This document shows, piece by piece, positions 1-10,800 of a stretch of DNA of 64,000 nt. The notes below the pieces were generated by a model. That model worked only from the letters and a program-made list of their open reading frames with translations. It was not told where the DNA came from and searched no databases. Numbering within the stretch: the stretch's first letter is position 1; the number at the start of each line of letters is the position of its first letter. The translations under genes and the position numbers were made by a program. This stretch comes from Lytechinus pictus (lineage: Eukaryota; Echinodermata; Echinoidea; Temnopleuroida; Toxopneustidae): assembly GCF_037042905.1 (NCBI RefSeq), contig NC_087261.1, positions 23,511,317 through 23,575,316 of the forward strand, in the 5' to 3' direction.

Positions 1-80
1 ATGACAAATTGACATGTGGGAGATTGTCTCCCCTATTGGAGAGAGTGAGAGTCTCCCATATTGGCCGTGCGCCTCTACTG
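1..80. mobile_element. MITE end, CAGTAGAGGCGC family (cut by window edge)
   Basis: The segment ends in GCGCCTCTACTG and contains the blocks GGGAGATTGTCTCCCC and TCTCCCATATTGGCCG. It is close to the reverse complement of the left end of the complete element at 55694-56470. Only one end is inside the window. Confidence 0.75.
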
Positions 81-1194
81 TTTGAGGGATATTCATCATA
101 TTAGGGGGAATTGACTTCACATCGTTCAGTAGACAGGAATAACCGTCGTTTCTGGGGATTTATTCAACAATTTCTGACATTTTACTGTAATCCCCATTTA
201 CCGACGGTAGGGTGTACGTGTGGGCTCGCATGTGTTCTCATTCCCTCCCTTTTGTCAATTCACAGTCCAAAGTTTGATGTAATTTTACACATCGAATTTA
301 CAATCTAAGGATGTATAAACAACAAACTTTTAAAACTTGATATTCCAATATTTAAATACTTTAAACGATATAGATGAAAAAGGCATGAAAATTATACTTT
401 ACCGATGTTTAATTGGGTTGAACACGATAAAAATGGTCAAAATGGCAGCCAAACTATAAAATATTTACAAACGAACGGAGAGGGCGTCAACAATCACGAA
501 TGTGATATCGATATTGCTTTCGATATTATACGATCTGCTCCATATGCGAACGAAACCGAAGATAAACGATACTAGTTATACTAGTACTAGTACTAGTTAT
601 AATCGCGATATATCGATTCGAGACATTAAGTTAATAACGATAATGACGTCATTCAAGATGGCAACTTGCAAGAAAAACCGTCAGGTCAGGTGAAAATGTC
701 TAGAGGCGCTGGTCCAAAAATTGGGATTGTCCCGGAAAACAAGGATATCCTCATAAACCAAGACAAATCATGTCTTGATAAATTGAGACTGTCCTTGTTT
801 ATGGGGACGTTTTTTTTTCACTTCCCCCTACGGGACAAAGAGAGCAATTACGGGAATTGAGAGTGCTAAAAATAGATTCAGTGACCTCAATTCCCCCCAG
901 TTCACCGTCTATTTTTCATGACTTACTGTCTTCCCATAATCTTGTTATGAAACCCGATGGCCCGTATTCTGATAGCGTGGTTTAACTTAACCCTAGTCTA
1001 AGTGTGGTAATAAACTGCCATATTTAAACCTAGGTTTAAGTTTCGTATTCCGATAGCAAGGTTTAAGTTAACCCTGGTCTAAGTGTGGTAATAAATCCTC
1101 AAAAAGTTAAACTCGCGCAGGGGGTAGTTTAAGCCTGGTTTAAATCCAACAAATCATGGCCAACAATTTTTTTAGAATTTATGCCTATATTGCA

Positions 1195-2245
1195 TTACAA
1201 GCTACTTCCTCAGTTTTTAACCGATTCTCATGAAATTTGGAACACACATTGTTCTCAAGGTAAGGAGGTGTAAGAAGTTTTTTTTTCCTTTTTTGGAGAT
1301 TGTGTTGCCATGGCAACAGTATATTATGGCCAAAATTTTGCCGTTTAAAATACTTTCATCAGTTTTCTACCAATTCTCAAGAAAGTTGGCTCACTCATTG
1401 ATTATGAGGTAAAGATGTGCAAGACACATTTTTTAATGTGTCGGAAATTGTGTTGCCATGGTAACGGTATATTATGGCAAAAATACTACTTCCTCAGTTT
1501 TTAACCAATTCTCATGAAATTTGGCACATACATTAGTCTTATTGTGAAGATGTGCAAAACATATGCTATGCCTAAAGTATATAATTGCGTTGCCATGGTA
1601 ACAACATATTAAATATCGAAAATGAGGTGAAAAATTTAATTACTTTATAATTTTTAAACCATTTCTCATGATATTTGGCACATACATAAGTCTTGAGATG
1701 AAGATTTGCAAGACACATTTTTTGCATGTGTCGGAAATTGTGTTGCCATGGTAACGGTATATTATGGCAAAAACCATTTAAAAAATTTTCAATTCCAACT
1801 ATTTTCTCAGTTTCAACCAATTCTCATGAAATGTGGCACAAACATTAGTCTTGATGTAAAGATGTGCAAAATATATTTTATGACTTTGTAAAAAAATAAT
1901 GTTGCCATGGTAACAAATCAAATATCAAAGTTAGATGAAAATCAAGTGATTTGAACTACTTTATCAGTTTCCAACTGGTCAATTCTCTTAAAAATTTGGC
2001 ACATACATTCATGTTGAGGTGAAGATGTCTAAGATATATTTTTGTCTGTATTAGAAATCGTGTTGCCATGGTAACAACATATTAAATAACGAAAATAAGG
2101 TGAAAATTTGGTAGTTCGAACTTCATCTTTTTTCAAATGCTCATAAAATTTAGCACACACATTAGTCTTGAGGTAAAATAATCTGCAAGACACATTTTCT
2201 CATTCATCAAAATGTGTGTTTGTATGGTAACTATACACACACCAA
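1195..2245. repeat. ~150-bp minisatellite, about seven units, each with an X-box palindrome
   Basis: Each unit contains AATTCTCATGAAATTTGGCA, then GAAGATGTGCAAGACACAT-like sequence, then the 14-bp palindrome GTTGCCATGG(T/C)AAC. Intact palindromes start at 1304, 1452, 1589, 1742, 1901 and 2062; a degenerate one is at 2218. The spacing is 137-161 bp. The palindrome fits the known consensus X-box bound by RFX transcription factors. That it is bound here is inference. Confidence 0.85.
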
Positions 2246-2279
2246 AATAAGATTAAGACAATGGTCAATGCTAACTGTT

Positions 2280-3560
2280 GTTTGGCTACACAGAAAACTA
2301 CATGTAGCTGTAGGCTTAGTTCTAGTTTTAAGGGAGTGCTAGACCTCTAGATCTCGAACTACAGTCCCTAGCTTTAGATCTAGGCCTAGATCTAGATCCT
2401 TTAGATCTAGCAATAGAAATAATCCAACGTTAGATCTCTAGCCTAACGTTACTTCCTTTAAAGGCCTTACATTAGATCTACTGTAGACTAGCCTACATTT
2501 ACTACTTTTTGATTTAGGAATCTACATTGAGCATGTTGAGAGTCTACAAATCTCTAGATCTAGACATATTACATGTAGACCTAGATTGTTATAGATCTAG
2601 TTCTAGGTCTAGATCTAGCCTAGGCCAGCGTTAGAGATTCCAGATCATACAGTAGACTAGATCAGCCAGTCCTAACATTAGGGCTACCGGCTAGGCTAGA
2701 AATAGAATCTAGAATGAATAGATAGCACAGACTAACCTTAGGCCTGGATCTAAATTCTTACATAAATCTAGGTCAGGCCTAGTCTAGTCAAGACTGAGCC
2801 GTTGGTCTAGGTTTAGGCCTGTTTTCTAGTCCTGGACCTGGAAACCTAAACAAGTCCCCCAAAATGTTTAAATAAAAAAAACTTCAAAGAAACAGATATG
2901 GACCTAAACAGGAGTAGAGAGATGTCTAGGACTAATTCTAAATTTTGCCAGGCCTAGTTACTTGGCAAGCAATGCAGCGATAGTCAGATCTAACGGGATT
3001 TATTTTAAAAATTCTGACATTTTACTGTCATATCACATTGCCTTGGTGAGAGAGGCCAACGTAGACTGTCATAGTTCAGCGGAACAACCAATGCAGAGAC
3101 TGTTCAAAGCTTTTTGTCTACATGTATGTAAGAAGACAAATCAGATCTATTCCACTAGATCTAAGTAAGGTTAGAAAAGCAATCTATATCTATCCCTGTC
3201 CCAAGGGCAGGCTAAGCCAGTCTAAGTCCTGAATGTTGTTCTTAGCCTAGACCAATATGTAGCTTCAGTCTCGGTTGCTCCACTAAATAGACGGTACGTT
3301 TTGCTTCAGGAAAGTAAAAAAGTCAAAACAATGTTCAAAACTTCAATTCTCCTCCAAAAAAAGGAGTCCAAACAATTGTTGGCCTAGGCTAGTACTGAGT
3401 AGGGCCTATAGGCCTAATGTTAGACCCAAGACTACTCTCAAAAGTTACAAAAAATTTCTCTTACTTAAAGTTAGAATAATATTGTCGACCATTTAACTTA
3501 TTGTTTTAGATCTAGGACTAGAGTCTAGACTCTAGTCTAGAGTGGGTGAGGGGAATCTAG
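2280..3560. repeat. Cryptically simple CTAG/AGATCT-rich sequence
   Basis: The stretch is built from overlapping TAGATCTAG, CTAGGCCTAG and TCTAGACC words. For example there are five CTAG in 2341-2400 and five or six in 2581-2640. No fixed period is evident and no coding potential is seen. Confidence 0.65.
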
Positions 3561-4263
3561 TCAATTTAGATTTTGACAAACGTGAAAAGCAATAAATGGG
3601 ACTGATACACAAAAAACTATGCAGGTCACTCGGTTTGGGATTGAAATGTTTTAGTAATTAAAAAATATAAAGATAATCTGAAAGAAAATTTCTTACCATA
3701 TATGGGTGATGAATGTTTTTCTTTCACTACAATAGTTGTAATTAGTTTCCATAAAATCCAAATTTTTAAGAAAAAACAACTTTAGTGACATTTTTTCAAC
3801 TTCGTTGCAGTCATCCCTGCAGCAGTAATTTACCACAAAGGTGCTAGTCTTGGTTAAAAGAGGATTATTATTTCCAAACAGAATTTAAACCCGGGTTTAG
3901 CCCAGGTTTAGTTAAACCTGGCTATCAGAATACCAAAATAATTAAACTACACTTAGACCAGAGGTGAGGTTTAGAGGAGGTTTAGTTAAACCAGGGTTAA
4001 CTTTAGACTAGGGTTAAGTTAAACCTGCTATCAGAATACGGGCCGATATGTTTACATTGACTAGCACGCTTGATTGGTGTCGGCACTTGACAGGTGAATG
4101 AACTTTCCTAGATTTCTTGTGTGAAGAAATCCTTATAAACTGAGACAGTCCCTGTAAACTGGGACGATCCCAATTTTCTGACCAGCGCCTCTACTGTAGA
4201 TGACAGATTTCTCAATCATCATGATCATCCAGAGGATTTTTTTCAATAACTCCGGCCCAAGGT

Positions 4264-4877
4264 TAACCCAGAGAGCTCCAGCCCGCGTAGCGGGCTGGAG
4301 CCCAGACGCGCAGTGTACAAACGGGCATTCAGGTGAGAGTACCGTGAAGTTTGGTCAATATCATTTACATAATACATAATTTAAACAGAAATTAAGCACT
4401 TACCACGATTGTATGGATGATAGTCTAACGAGTGGCAGTTTCCTGACATCGAGGCACAGACTGGAACCTCAAAAAACGATCAGTTCTGTCGCGGTAGCTC
4501 TCCTCTTTCAGAATTCAACACAAAATGGCCGATCGAGACCGAGGCTAGTATAGCACTAGCGCATATAGACTTTGTCAAATTCGCGCATGCGCCCTACACC
4601 CTCTCGAACGGCCATTTTGCTATGAATTTTGAAAGAAGGAGAGCCACCGCGACAGAACTGATCGTTTTTTGAGGTTCCAGTCTGTGCCTCGATGTCAGGA
4701 AACTGCCACTCGTTAGACTATCATCCATACAATCGTGGTAAGTGCTTAATTTCTGTTTAAATTATGTATTATGTAAATGATATTGACCAAACTTCACGGT
4801 ACTCTCACCTGAATGCCCGTTTGTACACTGCGCGTCTGGGCTCCAGCCCGCTACGCGGGCTGGAGCTCTCTGGGTTA
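4264..4877. mobile_element. 614-bp foldback element with 9-bp target duplication (Mutator-like)
   Basis: The element is almost wholly an inverted repeat: arms of about 270 bp starting TAACCCAGAGAGCTCC are mirrored to the other end with few mismatches, leaving a short centre near 4560-4600. The direct repeat GCCCAAGGT flanks it at 4255-4263 and 4878-4886. Each tip also carries a small hairpin (CCAGCCCGC..GCGGGCTGG). A 9-bp duplication with long terminal inverted repeats is typical of Mutator-like elements; the family assignment is inference. No ORF for a transposase fits inside. Confidence 0.8.
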
Positions 4878-5110
4878 GCCCAAGGTATGCAATTACTTAA
4901 GTTATTTATATTTCCCTGATAATGGAAACCATGAAACTTTCAATTTTGCTTAAAAAACAGTTTTAAATCGCGATCTATAAAACGCTAGTTCACTATACGT
5001 TGGCTGTAGGTACGGGGCCCCATCCCCTTCAGTCTATGTATGGTGAGTGGAGCCAACGTAAACTAGTTCAGCGGAACAACCAAAATACAGAGACTGAAGC
5101 TTTTGGTCTA

Positions 5111-5275
5111 ATCGTTCAGTAAGTTTCTTCTCGTATGACTTTATTTTATAAATCGACGGTCTCCTCTACTCTGTCGAGCTCTTGTGAAATTCGCGGGAGT
5201 TTGTTGCAATTTTGCATGCGCTGTGCCTTCAATTTACCTGTACACGACGGCAGTAATATACACCCATGGGTGCGT
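5111..5275. repeat. Part of duplicated ~170-bp segment (other copy 6495-6663)
   Basis: The segment from ATCGTTCAGTAAGTTTC through GCGGGAGTTTGTTG and TTTTGCATGC to ACACCCATGGGTG matches 6537-6663 in PRIM2 intron 1. Its missing left part is at 81-129, across the large insertion. Confidence 0.7.
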
Positions 5276-5600
5276 TTAAACATAACTTAAGTACGACAAT
5301 ACACCAGGCGGTGGACTGTACTGTTTCAGAAGAAGAAGAAGGCTTCAGAATACGGGCCTATATTTCCCACGTAGACACTCTAACTTAGATTACAATGTGT
5401 GGGACTGGGCTTAACGCTAGGGGACAAAATATCAGGTGAACTCACTTTAACACTTTTACTGGATCTCCGTATTTATCGTAAACCAATGATTTACAGGACG
5501 GAATCGATGAGAAGTATCTAAATTCTAAAAATGGTGCACGCAATGCTTGAAATCTTGAAATGTTCCCTGATTTTAAAATCCATCTCGCACATATCTTGAG
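5276..5600. other. PRIM2 5' flank without recognised gene
   Basis: I see only a solo terminal motif TCAGAATACGGGCC at 5346-5359 and a short GAA run at about 5329-5342. No exon signal was found. Confidence 0.5.
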
Positions 5601-5612
5601 GCTCATGGGCGC

Positions 5613-5683
5613 TGCCATCTTGGATTTGTGTTTGCGGAAGTGGAGAACACCCTCTCGCGGTTGATTTTGGCAAACGCGGGAAA
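5613..5683 (+). promoter_or_regulatory. PRIM2: Candidate PRIM2 core promoter: YY1-, ETS- and E2F-like sites
   Basis: GCCATCTTGG at 5613-5622 fits a YY1 site, GCGGAAGTG at 5634-5642 fits an ETS site, and GCGGGAAA at 5676-5683 fits the E2F consensus. They lie 130-200 bp before the PRIM2 ATG. Replication genes, primase subunits included, are classic E2F targets, so the arrangement makes sense for S-phase control. The transcription start itself cannot be placed from sequence. Confidence 0.5.
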
Positions 5684-5815
5684 TTTAGTACGGGAAACTT
5701 TCGGCACAACATTACAATCTTTTTCGATTGATTCGAATTCACTGCGTGTGGCGCGGACCACTTTTAATATTTCTTCTGAAGACAGAGAGGTATTTCATCC
5801 AGATTTATCATTAAC

Positions 5816-5969
5816 ATGGAATTCTCAGAGAACACCACGAAGAAGAGGATCAAGAAGGAGTCGTTCATTGACAAAACCAAAGAACCCCATTTGCTGTTTT
5901 ATCGGATTCCACCAATTGAGAACATTTCCCTCAGTGAATTTGAGGATCTTGCTAAACGAAGATTGGCAG
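5816..5969 (+). CDS. PRIM2: PRIM2 coding exon 1
   Basis: Starts at ATG and ends before GTAAGT in phase 1. It encodes the N-terminus with [20 protein letters not shown], the typical opening of the large subunit. Confidence 0.93.
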
Positions 5970-7816
5970 GTAAGTCGGCGATTTCTTGCTTGCAGTTTTC
6001 AAGCGCAATGTACGCGCAATTCCCATGATTGTTTGATAAAATAGAGACACCAATAAATGCAATAACTTAAAAAACATAGGGGCCTACTTTTTATATTATT
6101 TTTGCTGACGATAATTAATACTTTTTGGAAAATATTGAAAGCGATGACAAATTAAACAAAAAAAAGAGAAAATTCTACGGACCTTGAAATTTGAATGAAG
6201 CCCGCAAGAGCTACCCTTCGTTTGTCAATAAATCATAATGTTTCACCAAAGTCTTTACAGTAAAAAGACTGGACACTTTGCCGACTTCGCGTAACGCTTT
6301 GCATCGATTTACGTGTAAAATAGTTTTTGTGCCTAGTCTTTCCCTCTACTTGTACAAGTTGTACTATTTGTACTTGTAGTGTCTTTGATATGAAGATAAA
6401 TCGCACGCCCTCTTTAGCTAATTAGACAAAAAATTTGGGAAATAGAAGCAAACTCCGTATTTTGTCAACGAGAAGAAAAATCAACGCTTAAATGATTGAG
6501 GGATAGGCTATATCATATTAGGGGGAATTGACTTCACATCGTTCGGTAAGTTTCGTAGGACTTGATTTTATAAATCCTCTTCTGAAATTCGCGGGAGTTT
6601 GTTGAAATTTTGCATGCCTTCAATTTTCCTGTACACAGCAGCAGTAATGCACCCATGGGTGTCTCAATGGCTGCCTGAATTGATGATGCTCTGGAGCAGA
6701 AATTTAGGCTGAAAAAAAGGGTCGAGCGTGGCACATACATGTACATACAAACAATGGCATGCTGAGTAACCCCCCCCCCCCCCCCCCCCGGGACGAAGAG
6801 TGCAAGAACATGATATGAAGGAAGTTAAAATCGAATGTGTTAGGGTCCAGACTCCAGGTCAATTTTTTTTTTTTTGGGGGGGGGGTGAATGTACTATTCT
6901 CACAACTGCCTAACGTTAACTGTTTAGCCCAAATGTTAAAGGTCTAGTCCACACAAGAAAAATATTGATTTAAATCTAGAGGAAACTCCAACAAGCATTT
7001 AAAAAAATGCTGAAAATTTCATCAAAATCAGATGAAAAATAATAAGAAAGGTATTTTAAAGTTCAACTTATTTTTCACAAAATAGTTATATTAACAAGTC
7101 AGGTCTAGATCTCACTATAACATAAGAAAAGTAAAAAAAAATAATTATTATTGTTGAGTGATTTCCCTTTAATTTTGTTTTTTTAGTTCTGAAGCATGTT
7201 GAGTCTGTTGGTATCCGGCATGTCAAAGGAAGTGAGGAGTATAACGAAAGAATGGACAAAGAACTAAAAAAATTGATGCCCATTGCCCACAAGAAGGTAT
7301 TGTAAATATTCACAACTGTTTAATAGTTCCAGAGAGAGAGAGAGGCCTGATTTTCATGAATCTAGTAATATTTCAATGATGATGATGGTGCTGATGGTGA
7401 TGATGATGATGATGATGACGGAGATGATGGGGAGGGTTTGGATAGCATTCACAGAGAGAGAAGGGGGGATCCTGTAATGCATGAACTGAGTCATAATGAT
7501 ATTTTAACTATGATTATGATAGGGATGATGATGATGATGATGATGAATTGATGAGTATGGAGATGAAGAGGATGAGGGGGTGGAGAGGGGGGATACTGTG
7601 ATGCATAAACTGAGTCATAATGATATTTTTACTATGATTATGATAGGGATGATGATGGTGATGATGATTTATAATGATAATAATGAGGATTCTGACAGTG
7701 ATGATGGAGATGATAAAGATGATGATGATGACTGATGATGATAAGGATGAAAATGATAATGACGATAGTGGTGATAATGATGATGGTGACGATGATGATG
7801 ATGATGATGGTGACAG

Positions 7817-7874
<58 letters not shown>

Positions 7875-10800
7875 AGCAATAAGGGATTATGAAGATGGGG
7901 AAGGCGATGATAGCAGTCAAGGGTTTACGATGGTAGGGTGGGTGTGATGATGATGCAGGAAAGAGACTATAGGCCTATGGTGACCGCAATCATGATGCTA
8001 ACATGTTGCTGCTGACTGTTGATGATGCAACAACTTTCTCACAGTTATGCTCTGGAACCCAAGCCACAAACAACCAAACAAATATTGCATCAATGTTTAA
8101 TAAATAAATATTTTCCATTGTAACTTCTTTTTTTATATTCTACCATGACAGATGAGTGGGGAAGACTTGGCAGCTCACAAGAGAGATGATCGGATCTCCC
8201 ATTTCATCTTGAGGTTGGCTTACTGCAGATCGTAAGTTGAATACAAAGGGTTACTCTTTGTTTAACCCATTGTAGACTAGCTGAGCCCATATCTAATCTA
8301 TCTCGGCTCTTTGGAAGATTTATAAAGACTTTGAGGGTTAAAAATAGTATCTTTAGTATAGTTGTGGGAATGTAAAAACATTTTGTTAAATTTTCTTTAC
8401 ATCGTAAACAATATAGGCCCTATTGGACAAATCTCAATTATAGTTCATGTAGATTAAGTAAACTTAGAATATGTCCATCTCCATGCATACAAATGTGGCT
8501 CAGAATGGTGTCATTTTAGGATAAAAATTGGTTTTATTTCTATGTCATAATTGTGATACTGGTATAGATTTAACATTGGATGTGCAATACACATTCTTTT
8601 TGCATTAACTACGTGTAACTTCTTAATTAAATCTGTTTAAATAATCATCACTAACCTACCATTTAAAGATAACAATTGTTTTGATAAGATACGAGATGTT
8701 AGTCAAAAGAACCGATGAGTTGTGTTTCACATTTCATATATTTTTTTAGGCTCTACATGTACCTTTTTGTTTCTTCTAATGGTGCTTTATAGGGAAGACC
8801 TCAGGCGATGGTTCATCCAGCAAGAGCTTGATCTGTTCAGGTATCGATTCCTGAGGGAATACAGTGAATCTGTCACGCAATTTCTGGCTGAGAACAAACT
8901 TCATTACACTCCAGTGAGTAGAGCATTAATTAATTTTCTTGTACATCATATCCATTGATTGAAATGATTTTAAGGAGTGGGAGGGGAAAGAGGTAGGGGT
9001 TTAGAGAAGCACCTTAACCCTTTGAACCCGAAAAGCCGGAATACCGGCTTCACCGTGAACGCGCATATACCCGGAATACAGGCTTCAAGTCGTGTGATTG
9101 GAAAGCAATTGTTTTTAGATATCAATTAATATTTAATACAGATATTTTGTCGATAACTTCAGTTTATAATTTCATGGATGAATGGCTTCCATTTATAAAG
9201 TTTTACCGTAAAAATGACCAAAATATACTGCCCTACCAAGGAGATTCGTGCGATGATACATGGTGATGTGTATACGGACCGTGCATAAGCTACTTTTGAA
9301 TTTACTTCTGTCAAAGCAATAATTTTGAGACAAAATTTGAGATTATAGTTGGTACGGGTAGCTATAAAACATCAGCCGGGCCAGGCCGGGACCAGCAGAG
9401 TGAGGTGCCGCTGACATAGCAAGGCTCATTTCAAACGTCATATGTTCTTTCATTTTTGCTGATAGTGCCCAAATAATTCAAGGTGAGGGTCACGACCGTC
9501 CCAATTAATTCAGAGTTCAAAGGGTTAAGCACACATATTCTTGCCAACTAAATGCTAAAGGCAGAGGGATTGTAAAAACACAATAGTCTTGTAAACGACA
9601 GCGAGCTAGGGGAGGGGGAAGAGGGGAAGGAGGTATAAGAGAAACCTTTAATCACACATATTCTTACCAACTCAATGCTGAAGGCAGACAAAAGTCTTGT
9701 ACATGTAAATGAAAGAGATGGAGGGGAAAGGTGAAGGAAGAGAAAGGGGGAGGGGGTAGAGAAACTCCTTATTCCTGCCACCTCAGTGCTGAAGGCAGAA
9801 TGATTATAAAAGCAAAAAAAAGTCTCATAAATGAAAGAGATCAAGGGAAAAGTAGAATTGAAGAAGACGAGGAATAATTAGAAATGCTGGGATCGGTATT
9901 TTTTTCAAGAACTGGAGTTGAATAAAATAATAAGACTTTAAGTGATGGTGGAAAACTATGAGATTTAAAAATGGAGAGGCGTAGTAACCCATGTTCAAAC
10001 AACGAAAAAGGATACTCCGGCAGATGGATGGATAGAAGTACACTGTATGATACCAATTTTTTTCTGTAGATATATAAACATATGTCTTGAAACATTGCTG
10101 TTATTTTCACTTTTATCTTACAGATCCCTGAGAACGAGAAAGATGCATTGAATGAGAAGTTGGTGAGATCTTCAGCGGGGATCAGCGCATCAATGATGGC
10201 CCATACAGACTTCTTCAAGGTTCCCTTCACCGAGGCCCTGGACCTTGTCAGAGGACGAAAGGTCTTCATTCAGAAGGTTAGACCATTGTTTAAGATGATG
10301 AGGAACCACTGGCATTAATTCTTTGGGTTTTTTTTTCAGGGCGTTGCCAATTTTCTATGTGGCACATTTCAAGAAAAAGAAGGCGATCCAAGCCAAAATC
10401 CTTGGATGGTCTTGGACCAGGCATTTTATAAAAATATATTTATTTATTCATTTAAAATCTGTTACATTGGAAAAGCTTTAATACTGCATTCAATGGGGAT
10501 TGTCCAGGGGTCTTTTGAGGGCAATTCGGGGGCAAAAGTGCTTAGTGAGTGACTTAAAATGGATTGAACAATGACCAAAGTGAGAGAGTAAACAAGTAAT
10601 TGCATAGGTGAGGAAATGAATAGATGCTTTGAAGAGTGAATGGATTAAATGACTATAAAATGAATATAAACGTTTGTATAGTGAGTGAGTGAGTGAGTGT
10701 GTGAGTGAGTGAGTGAGTGAGTGGTGAGTGAGTGAGTGGATGAATTAATGAATGAATGAATGAACAACTGAAGATAATTAGAGCAGCATTGAATAGTAAA

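Larger units (their letters stand above)
961..4044. mobile_element. Element with GGCCCGTATTCTGATAGC terminal inverted repeats
   Basis: GGCCCGTATTCTGATAGC at the left is mirrored by GCTATCAGAATACGGGCC at the right. Both ends continue for about 150 bp into sequence built from TTTAACTTAACCCT and related blocks, with a second copy of the terminal motif inside each arm (near 1047 and 3921). GAT directly precedes the left end and directly follows the right end, so a 3-bp target duplication is possible. A solo terminus lies at 5346-5359. No transposase was recognised. Confidence 0.6.
698..4196. mobile_element. Element with AGAGGCGCTGGTC terminal inverted repeats
   Basis: The left end (TAGAGGCGCTGGTC then AAAAATTGGGAT, GTCCC) is matched in reverse complement by the right end at 4150-4196, with identity running for about 50 bp. 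The outermost right end reads CAGTAGAGGCGC, the same 12 bases as the MITE at 55694-56470. No clear target duplication is seen. Its interior holds the next element and no recognisable transposase. Confidence 0.6.
130..5110. mobile_element. 4.98-kb nested insertion flanked by 9-bp duplication ATCGTTCAG
   Basis: ATCGTTCAG occurs at 121-129 and again at 5111-5119. Joining 81-129 to 5111-5275 gives a continuous ~170-bp sequence that matches 6495-6663, so the latter looks like an uninterrupted paralogue and 130-5110 like an insertion. The insert starts TAGAC and ends GTCTA. Short pieces of both its ends recur together at about 2976-3121, like an internally deleted relative. No transposase was recognised; the insert is filled with other elements listed separately. 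Confidence 0.55.

Noticed and set aside
5628-6044. 138-codon frame overlapping PRIM2 exon 1
   Set aside because: It starts at GTG, is in another frame than PRIM2 and runs into the intron; the PRIM2 frame is supported by homology.
6770-6789. C or G homopolymers (here and near 22838, 42660, 59129, 62300) as G-quadruplex elements
   Set aside because: They are single homopolymer runs, common in this genome and often at repeat edges. No ordered four-tract pattern is seen.
7514-7947. Frames coding poly-Ser, poly-His, poly-Asp and poly-Met
   Set aside because: They are translations of (GAT)n in PRIM2 intron 2.
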